Positions 51,445 through 58,154 of a stretch of DNA of 64,000 nt are shown in pieces (position 1 is the stretch's first letter; each line of letters begins with the position of its first letter). The notes under the pieces were generated by a model. It ran no database searches and was not told the DNA's origin. It worked only from the letters and a program-made list of their open reading frames with translations. Location of the stretch: the NCBI RefSeq assembly GCF_030063365.1, contig NZ_JASISY010000005.1, positions 242,320 to 306,319 of the forward strand, read 5' to 3'. Source of the stretch: Cryobacterium sp. PH29-G1. GTDB taxonomy: Bacteria > Actinomycetota > Actinomycetes > Actinomycetales > Microbacteriaceae. Made by a program: the position numbers and the translations under genes.

Positions 51445-54267
51445 TCAGCGGTTGCGGCGGTGCGGCGTGAATGGTTTGCGGTACCCGCCGGCCGACGCCA
51501 CGCCCGCCTTCACGCCCGACGCCTTGCCCGGCTTCAGGACCGGCACCGGCGGGCTGCCATCGAGCTCCAGTGTCGCCTTGCACCTGGGGTACCGCCGGCA
51601 CCCGAGAAAGGGGCCGCGCTTGCCGGTGCGTTCGACCATGAATCCCCGGCCGCAGCGCGGGCAGACGATCGATGCAAGCACCTCGCCGATGGCGTTGGTG
51701 CGCACGACGTTCTGATCGCGAATGAGTTCCATGACAAAGCGGGATTCGCGCTTGTCGACGGTGACGAGCAGCACACCGCGGCGGGCACGGGTCAGCGCCA
51801 CATAGAAGAGGCGTCGCTCTTCGGCCTTCGGAAACACCTCGGCCTCCGGCATCGCCAGACGCAAGACCGGGTCGTTGGGGATGGTGCTCGGAAACCCCCA
51901 TTTGCCCGACACCATGCCGGCAATGACGATGTAATCAGCCTCAGCGCCCTTCGACGCGTGAATGGTTCTGAAGGAAATATCGAGCAGATCCGACAGGTCT
52001 GTGCAGTCGGAAAGGTAGCTGCTCTGGTGTTGATACCGCCCGAGTACCAGTACCGACAGTTTGCGACCGGGCGCGCGGGGAATCGTGCCGCTCGCCACCC
52101 AACCGTGCAACGTCGTCAGCCTGTGACGGATGCCCGCTGCCACCGCATCATCGGAATCCACCGTCACGACCCCCACCGTGGGCGGAAACTCCGCGGTCGA
52201 TGAGACAACGCTCTTGGAGATCTGGGCGGGGTTTTGCAGAACGAAAGCGCTTGAGGCATCCGCTAGCGATTGGGGAAAGCGAAAGGTGCGTTCGAGGCGC
52301 ATGATTTCGCTCGGACCGAACCAGCTCTCGAAGCCGGTCATAACCGAGAGGTCGGCGCCGGCGAAGCGGTTGATGCTCTGCCAGTCGTCGCCCACGGCGA
52401 ACAGGTGACGTGCGTGCCCGGCGACGAGAGCCCGGGCGAGTCGGGCCCGGGCGAAGCTGGCATCCTGAAATTCGTCGACCATTACGAGGTCATACGGGCT
52501 GTGCCAGTCGCCGTTCTCCAGATGCTCGGCCGCGAGCGTGAGCATGTCTTCGAAGTCGATGCAGTCATCCGCTTTGAGCTGCTCGTTCCATTCCCGACGG
52601 ATGGCCGTGAACAGTCTCAAAAATGATGCGTCGCGGTAGCGCACCGGGCCCTGAGCCTGTTCGGCGAGGCGTTCGCTGAGTTGCTCATCGCTGAGGCAGT
52701 TGCTCTTGGCGTGGATGAGAAAGGTGCGGAAGGTCGCTAACAGGAGGGCATTCTCGACCGGTATCTGGCCGACCGCGAGTCGGTCGGCGTCGGGCTGCAG
52801 AGCGAGACCTCGAAGCGTGAGTTGTTTCGCGAGCGCGGTGAGCGCTGTTCCGCCGTACAGCTCGCCTCTCGTGGTCTCGAGAAGCGTGGTTCCGTTGGTG
52901 CGATGCACCTGACGCTTCCACGCGACATCGTCCAAATACCCCTCGAAGGGCGACGACCCATCAGCATCGATCGCCCAGTGCTCGTGGTACGTATTGATAT
53001 CGGGATAGTAGAAGTCCGGCCGATACTGCCGGTGCTCGGCGTCGGCGGTCTCAATCTCGTAGCGCTTCTCGTAGATGAAGTCGACCCCATTGAAAAACAG
53101 CCAGTCCGCGATGATTCGCTCAGCGGGGCTGCGCACGGTTGCGCCCTGCAAGGTCTGAAACCCGTCACTGGCGTCGGCCTTCTCCCCGTTATCGTCGGGG
53201 TAGTCCCGGGCCAGCACGGCGCGAAAGAAGTCCCACTCCGAGCGGAACATGACATCGGTGGCACGCAACCGGTCAACGATCTGACCGAGTTGCTCGATGT
53301 CTTTGCCGCCCTCAAGCCACGGTGCCAATGACGGCTTTTTACCCGTCGCCTGTCCGACAACGTCGAGGCCGAAGCCATGAAAGGTGCGGGCGACGACCTT
53401 GTCTGCGTCAAGGCCGAGCGGGGTGAGGCGGTCGCGGGTGCGCTGCTGCAGCTGTTTGGCCGCCGAAGCGTTGAAGGCGAGCATGAGTATTTTGTCGGCC
53501 GGAACGAGATTGCGGTGCAGCGCATAGCCGGCTTTGGCGACCATGGTGGAGGTCTTGCCCGAGCCGGCGGACGCAACGACGAGCATGCGGTTCTCGAAGC
53601 AGACCACGGCCTTGGTTTGCTCCGGCGTGAGCGGGGAGGACTCGACCCTGTCGAAGAACTCGCGGCACTCAGCTGTCTCCCGTTCGAGGTGGTTCTGGTT
53701 TTCACGCGCGATGACAGCGCGCACGTCTTCTGACCAGTGCGCAATTGTGTCCGTGATGTCTGCCGGCTGGGCTGCAATATGGGGACGCAAGGTCTTGTCG
53801 TCGAGCAGGTGGCTGAAGCCGACTGCAGCCTTACGGGCGACCCATTCGGTGCAGAATTCGGTTGTGAGCCAGCCTGTGGTCTGCAGCTGTTCGGTGAGGG
53901 AATCCGCGAAGCCGTTGAGCCAGAGCGTGGCCTGGTGGGCTGCCGCATCGAACTCCGCGATGAGCCGCCGAAGCTGAAGCGACTCCCGTGACGCGGTGAA
54001 GGCCTGTTCAAACGCGGCAGCGTCGTTCGAGCGGATGCCGCGAAGCTGGGTGACCCGCTCCCCCACCTCAAGCACAATGCGGCTCCAGAACAGGCCGCGG
54101 GTGACGTCCACGGTCGCGATGTCTTCGACGGCGGTTGCGATAGCGGCACCATCAATGGTCACCGTGACGATGTCGTCGTGGAGCGCGAGGTGCCAGTCGC
54201 CGGCGTTGGTGAGGGCTTTGCCCCAAGCGGTGGGCTGCCAGGTTGGCAGGGCGTGTCTGGTCATCAT
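51445..54267 (-). CDS. Helicase IV-like UvrD superfamily helicase with embedded nuclease-like domain and zinc ribbon
   Basis: 940 residues. The N-terminal ~200 resemble the helicase IV N-domain. The SF1 core has Walker A ASAGSGKTS (232-240), LMLAFNASAAKQLQQR, ARTFHGFGLDVV, motif II VDEFQDAS (597-604), GDDWQSINRF (626-635) and IHASKGAEADYIVI. Between lobe segments, residues ~380-470 look like a PD-(D/E)XK domain: ERIIADWLFFNGVDFIYE, YRPDFYYPD and HEHWAID. The C-terminus has a topoisomerase-type zinc ribbon (CPRCGRGFM, LGCRRYPRC). The start ATGATG overlaps the stop of a tiny upstream gene. Confidence 0.92.
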   Translation of the reverse strand: MMTRHALPTWQPTAWGKALTNAGDWHLALHDDIVTVTIDGAAIATAVEDIATVDVTRGLFWSRIVLEVGERVTQLRGIRSNDAAAFEQAFTASRESLQLRRLIAEFDAAAHQATLWLNGFADSLTEQLQTTGWLTTEFCTEWVARKAAVGFSHLLDDKTLRPHIAAQPADITDTIAHWSEDVRAVIARENQNHLERETAECREFFDRVESSPLTPEQTKAVVCFENRMLVVASAGSGKTSTMVAKAGYALHRNLVPADKILMLAFNASAAKQLQQRTRDRLTPLGLDADKVVARTFHGFGLDVVGQATGKKPSLAPWLEGGKDIEQLGQIVDRLRATDVMFRSEWDFFRAVLARDYPDDNGEKADASDGFQTLQGATVRSPAERIIADWLFFNGVDFIYEKRYEIETADAEHRQYRPDFYYPDINTYHEHWAIDADGSSPFEGYLDDVAWKRQVHRTNGTTLLETTRGELYGGTALTALAKQLTLRGLALQPDADRLAVGQIPVENALLLATFRTFLIHAKSNCLSDEQLSERLAEQAQGPVRYRDASFLRLFTAIRREWNEQLKADDCIDFEDMLTLAAEHLENGDWHSPYDLVMVDEFQDASFARARLARALVAGHARHLFAVGDDWQSINRFAGADLSVMTGFESWFGPSEIMRLERTFRFPQSLADASSAFVLQNPAQISKSVVSSTAEFPPTVGVVTVDSDDAVAAGIRHRLTTLHGWVASGTIPRAPGRKLSVLVLGRYQHQSSYLSDCTDLSDLLDISFRTIHASKGAEADYIVIAGMVSGKWGFPSTIPNDPVLRLAMPEAEVFPKAEERRLFYVALTRARRGVLLVTVDKRESRFVMELIRDQNVVRTNAIGEVLASIVCPRCGRGFMVERTGKRGPFLGCRRYPRCKATLELDGSPPVPVLKPGKASGVKAGVASAGGYRKPFTPHRRNR

Positions 54268-54386
54268 GAGTTGAGCAGGGTCTTGACGGTGCGGGCGACG
54301 AAAGGCAGCAGACCCGCCAACAGGAGTGCCGCCACCATTGCAGCGAGTTGCGATGCAGAGACCGATTCTATGGTGCTCGAACTCAT
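54264..54386 (-). CDS. 40-residue single-helix membrane peptide coupled to the helicase
   Basis: A 40-residue product with one hydrophobic helix (AAMVAALLLAGLLPFVA, about residues 15-31) and a short basic tail. GAGGA lies about 8 nt before the ATG at 54386. Its TGA overlaps the helicase ATG, implying translational coupling. No family is recognised. It could be a membrane tether or a simple leader peptide that opens the helicase start. Confidence 0.6.
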   Translation of the reverse strand: MSSSTIESVSASQLAAMVAALLLAGLLPFVARTVKTLLNS

Positions 54387-54610
54387 GGTCGTGTCCTCGT
54401 ATTCGGGTTGGTTCGTCACAGGCGCACGACGGCTGCCTGTGGAGCGTGTCGTTGTCGTGCAGTCCAACAACGCGGCTAGGAACGCGATGTTGGTTTTGGA
54501 ATGCACTCCGCATGGTAGCGACACAGCGTGGTCGCGCGCGGCCCTCGCACGGGGTCATTCGCCGGGTGCTGGCTACCGCTTTCGGCGATGGCTAACGCGT
54601 GCGGCGAGGA

Positions 54611-56038
54611 CTACCGCTCGCGGCGAGGACGGTCGGAGCCCTTCGGGGCGGGTATCGGTGGGCGCCCGCCTCGGCGCGGAGTTCTCCCAGGATCGACGAT
54701 GGCGGGTGGAATGAAGTAGACCACGTCGTCTTTCACGACGATGTCCCACCCTTCCCGGTGAATTCTGTGATGGCACGCACTGCACAGCATCACGAGGTTG
54801 TCCATGTTCGTCGGTCCGTCGTGCGCCTTGAACCACCGAATATGATGCCCTTCGGTGTAGCTCGGCGGTCTATTGCACCCTGCGGTGGCGCAGCCGCCGT
54901 CGCGTTCGATCGCCGCGAGCTTTTGTGCCTTGGTAAAGAGGCGTTTGCCGAGACCGAAATCGAGCACCTCACTGTTTCCGCCGAGCACCATTGGGATGAT
55001 GCACGCCTCCGCGGCCATTTTTCGGGCGGTGAAGGCGGAGATCGGCTGCTCGATGCCGTCCAGCTGGGCTTCACCGAGCCCGGCCTGCAGGGACTCGAGG
55101 GTTATCCGCACGACGACCGTTGTGTGGTCGAGCGCCCCCAGGCCTTGCGTGCAGGAGAGAGCGTGGCGCACGATGTCGACGAAGGCATCGAAGTTCAGCT
55201 GCGGCATCGTTCGACCGTCCCCGAGCGTCTGGTGGCTGTCGCCGCATCCGTCTGGGTCTTCCTTGGCTTCGAACCGGGGCTTTCGCAGTTCAGCGCTGAC
55301 CATGCCGTCTATCGCAGTGTCGAGGAACGCCGCCGACACCGGGTCGGCATCGAGCACATACCGTTTCATGCCGTTCGGCTGATCAAAGCGCGTCAACCCT
55401 CGCCGCGACACCAGCAGGTCTTCCCGCGGCTCCACACCGTCGACATCGAGGGCGTCGCGGTAGCGAATGGCGAGCTTGCGCACCGAATCGACCGGGTTCT
55501 CCACGGCGAACTCCACCAGCTGTTTCTCCGCGATGATCAGATCTTTGGTCGTGGCTCGCGGGGCCGCTTGGCCCAGGTTTGCCGTGATGTACAGCGCCGA
55601 ATCCACAGTGAGATCGCCCGCGCCCACGGCGGCCGCGACCTCCGAGTATTCCGGCGGCAGTTGCTCGCCGAGCAGGCTCACCCGCGGCCGCACAGCCGCG
55701 CCGACCCGCACCAGACGGCCGGCCTCCGCCATGGAGATATGACCGATGTCGGTCAGGGCCGCGGCGGCATTTCGGTTGCCGGTTCGGGCCGCGATCCCCG
55801 AGTCATGCTCGAACCGGTGCTGCAGTTGCCCCGCCACCTGTGCCTTCAGTGCGTCTAGCCGCCGCGCAGTCGCGAACACGGCATCTGCCACGGCCAACAG
55901 GCCGGCATCTGTCATGCGCTGAAGGTCCACCCCGGCGCTGGGCTCCGGCACCGAACACAGGCCACCACCCAGGGCCTGAGAGTACGTGTCGGCGAGCGCC
56001 GCCGTACTCTCGACGAGGGCATCCGTTGAGGTGGTCAT
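54611..56038 (-). CDS. HNH endonuclease of the DUF222 (13E12 repeat) family
   Basis: 475 residues. The N-terminal ~300 residues form the DUF222 domain (LDALKAQVAGQLQHRFE and similar helices). The C-terminal HNH domain holds GCATAGCNRPPSYTEGHH, IRWFKAHDGPT and LCSACHHRIHREG, with zinc Cys pairs and the catalytic His. These genes are multicopy in actinobacteria and are suspected to be mobile or self-spreading nucleases. The C-terminal tail is Pro/Arg-rich. A second, different member is cut by the window end. Confidence 0.93.
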   Translation of the reverse strand: MTTSTDALVESTAALADTYSQALGGGLCSVPEPSAGVDLQRMTDAGLLAVADAVFATARRLDALKAQVAGQLQHRFEHDSGIAARTGNRNAAAALTDIGHISMAEAGRLVRVGAAVRPRVSLLGEQLPPEYSEVAAAVGAGDLTVDSALYITANLGQAAPRATTKDLIIAEKQLVEFAVENPVDSVRKLAIRYRDALDVDGVEPREDLLVSRRGLTRFDQPNGMKRYVLDADPVSAAFLDTAIDGMVSAELRKPRFEAKEDPDGCGDSHQTLGDGRTMPQLNFDAFVDIVRHALSCTQGLGALDHTTVVVRITLESLQAGLGEAQLDGIEQPISAFTARKMAAEACIIPMVLGGNSEVLDFGLGKRLFTKAQKLAAIERDGGCATAGCNRPPSYTEGHHIRWFKAHDGPTNMDNLVMLCSACHHRIHREGWDIVVKDDVVYFIPPAIVDPGRTPRRGGRPPIPAPKGSDRPRRER

Positions 56039-56173
56039 GACTATATTTTCTCAGAGACCACCGACATTGCGTTTCGACAAACCAGCCTTGATCAGGTATT
56101 CCTGTGGATAACTCGCAAGATTCTCGCCTGTGGAGGAGGACTGCACAGCGGCCGACCTACCCGCGGCTACCGG

Positions 56174-56449
56174 CTATCCCGCGAGCGGGAGAACCTCCGG
56201 CCGCGGCTTCTGTTTTTCGTTCCACAAGTCGTGCGCAGTCTGCATTCCCAGCCAAAGCTCCGCGCTGGTGCCCAGCAGCAAACCGAGCCGCACGGCCATG
56301 TCGGCGGTCACTGCGGAATGGCCATGACGGATGCGCGACAACGTCGCCCGCGTGACGCCAAGCCGTCGTGCGGCCTCGGCAAGGCTAACCTCCCCGAGGT
56401 AGTCTTCGAGCAGCAGGCCCGGGTGCGGAGGGTTGTACATTCCGGTCAT
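56174..56449 (-). CDS. higA: HigA-family antitoxin
   Basis: A 91-residue XRE helix-turn-helix protein. HPGLLLEDYL at the start, LAEAARRLGVTRATLSRI as the recognition helices and LGTSAELWLGMQTAHDLW at the end match HigA (VapI-type) antitoxins. AGGAAC precedes the ATG. It follows its toxin gene by 26 nt, the reversed gene order typical of HigBA. It probably represses the operon together with the toxin. Confidence 0.92.
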   Translation of the reverse strand: MTGMYNPPHPGLLLEDYLGEVSLAEAARRLGVTRATLSRIRHGHSAVTADMAVRLGLLLGTSAELWLGMQTAHDLWNEKQKPRPEVLPLAG

Positions 56450-56475
56450 TTTTGTTCCTTACCTGTCGATCCGGT

Positions 56476-56769
56476 TCAGTGATAGTCCATATAGTCGAGG
56501 AGCACGACGTCAGTGCCCTCAAACGCGAAGGTCAGGCGCCAATTACCCGAAACCCAAATCGCGTAATGCCCCTGCACGTTTCGACCCGCCTCGCGCTCCC
56601 CGTGGAGCACATGCGGCCGCCACGTAGGTGGAATATCGTCAACGGACACGGCGTTGTCGAGTACGGCGAGTTGTCGTTGCAACTTTGCAGCGTGATCCGG
56701 GCGAATTCCCGCCTTACTGCCCGACGCATAGAACCGCGCAAGCCCCTTGTGTCGAAACGACTTGATCAC
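56476..56769 (-). CDS. higB: HigB/RelE-family toxin
   Basis: A 97-residue RelE-superfamily mRNA interferase. KSFRHKGLARFYASGS opens the fold. The C-terminal GHYAIWVSGNWRLTFAFEG carries the basic/aromatic catalytic surface, and VVLLDYMDYH is the usual end. HigB cuts mRNA on ribosomes. The start is GTG. TACGCT lies 6 nt upstream with a -35-like TTGCTA 17 nt before it, so the message looks leaderless. Confidence 0.92.
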   Translation of the reverse strand: MIKSFRHKGLARFYASGSKAGIRPDHAAKLQRQLAVLDNAVSVDDIPPTWRPHVLHGEREAGRNVQGHYAIWVSGNWRLTFAFEGTDVVLLDYMDYH

Positions 56770-56775
56770 GAACTG

Positions 56776-56804
56776 AGCGTATCGTCATGCTATACGTATA
56801 GCAA
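56776..56804 (-). promoter_or_regulatory. higBA promoter with palindromic operator
   Basis: On the minus strand TTGCTA (-35), a 17-nt spacer and TACGCT (-10) precede the higB GTG by 6 nt. GCTATACGTATAGC, a perfect 14-bp palindrome (56789-56802), covers the -35 edge and spacer, an ideal repressor site for HigA. A second, imperfect copy (GCATACGGATAG) lies at 56808-56819. Confidence 0.75.
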
Positions 56805-56843
56805 GAGCATACGGATAGTTATCAATCCCCTCGGCCTTTGAAA

Positions 56844-58070
56844 TCAGAGCAGCGGAAACGCACCCGCGAGCCGCGTGAAAGCGGCCTCGCCCACGATTGG
56901 TATCCCGTAGTCGCGTGCCTTGCGCGCCTTGCCCGAGAGGGAGTCCGGGTCGGCGGCCACGAGCAGCGTGACCTTCTTGGTCACGGCGCTTTTCGGGGCG
57001 AATCCCCGGGCGAGCAGCTCCGCTTCCCAGTCGCTGCGCAGCCGGGACATGTCACCGGTGAGCACGACGAGGTCGCCGAGGTGCAGTTCGAAGTGCGCAG
57101 TCGCCGGGGCGAGGAGCGACGGAGGCGGCTGGTCGAAGGCGGCGTCGAGGGCATCCGCTTCAATGTCGAGCAGGTTGGCGACGTCGACAAGGTCGGCCAT
57201 CTCATCCGTTGTGAGGATGCCGTCGGCCCACGCAACGCGAGCCAGCGCGGCGAAATACTCGTGGTGCAGCAGCTCGCAGCGGTGACGGCTGAGGCCGAGC
57301 TCGTCGGCGAGCAGCACGAGCGCCTGGGCTTCGTGCGCAGAGAGCTGCCGGTCGATCAGGCAGCGGTCGAGCAGGGCAAGGTAGTTCTGATGCTCGGCCG
57401 GGCCGGTGATTTCGGGCAGTCGCACGCTGATGCGTTCCAGAAAAGCGGATGCCGTTTGCTCCGTCGCAAATTCCGGCCGCGCGAACCACGGGCGCGACGG
57501 CGCCGACACGCTCGACCAGTGGTAGGCGGCGGCCTGGTCGAGAACGTCGGCCCACAGAACCGGGTCGGCGGCGCTGGCAATATAGCCGGCCAGCAGCTGA
57601 GCGGTGGCGTAGGCATCGACGGAGGCCCGGTGCGCTCCGGTGAGGTCGATGTCGTAGGCGGCGCAGCAGTCGGCGAGGGAACGGCCGGTTCCGGGAAGAA
57701 ATTCGCGGGCCAACTGCATGGTGCACAGGCTGATCAGCGGCTCGGTGACAAGGTGATCGACACGAGCCAGCTCGGCGAGCAGAAAGCGGGTATCGAAGGC
57801 CGCGTTGTGTGCCACGATGACGCGGCCGTCGAGCAACGCCACGAGTTGCGGGGCAACCTGGGCGAACCGGGGAGCGTGCATGACATCGGCGGCGCGCACG
57901 CGGTGAATGTCCTGGCGCCCGAGGTCACGCCCCGGGTTCACGAGCGTCTCCCACTGCCCTTCGATCTGCCCGTCCGCGCTTACGTGCACGACGGCCACCT
58001 CGACGACCCGGTCGTGGCCGCCCGCGAAGAGCCCGGTGGTCTCGAAGTCGATGACGGCGAAACCGGGCAT
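56844..58070 (-). CDS. DEDDh 3'-5' exonuclease with C-terminal BRCT domain
   Basis: 408 residues. The N-terminal ~165 form a DnaQ-like exonuclease: FAVIDFETTGL (Exo I), VAHNAAFDTRFL (Exo II) and HRASVDAYATAQLL (Exo III, DEDDh His/Asp). A helical middle follows. The last ~80 residues are a BRCT domain (DLVVLTGDMSRLRSDWEAEL, KKVTLLVAADPDSLSGK). This layout resembles actinobacterial DNA polymerase III epsilon-like proteins rather than the replisome subunit, and repair is the likely role. Confidence 0.9.
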   Translation of the reverse strand: MPGFAVIDFETTGLFAGGHDRVVEVAVVHVSADGQIEGQWETLVNPGRDLGRQDIHRVRAADVMHAPRFAQVAPQLVALLDGRVIVAHNAAFDTRFLLAELARVDHLVTEPLISLCTMQLAREFLPGTGRSLADCCAAYDIDLTGAHRASVDAYATAQLLAGYIASAADPVLWADVLDQAAAYHWSSVSAPSRPWFARPEFATEQTASAFLERISVRLPEITGPAEHQNYLALLDRCLIDRQLSAHEAQALVLLADELGLSRHRCELLHHEYFAALARVAWADGILTTDEMADLVDVANLLDIEADALDAAFDQPPPSLLAPATAHFELHLGDLVVLTGDMSRLRSDWEAELLARGFAPKSAVTKKVTLLVAADPDSLSGKARKARDYGIPIVGEAAFTRLAGAFPLL

Positions 58071-58154
58071 GGTGCTCCTGAGGTGAACGGGTGGTTCTAC
58101 GACTCTACCGAGTGGGCAGATGCGGTCGCGGCCCAGGAAGGAGCGCGTCAGCCA

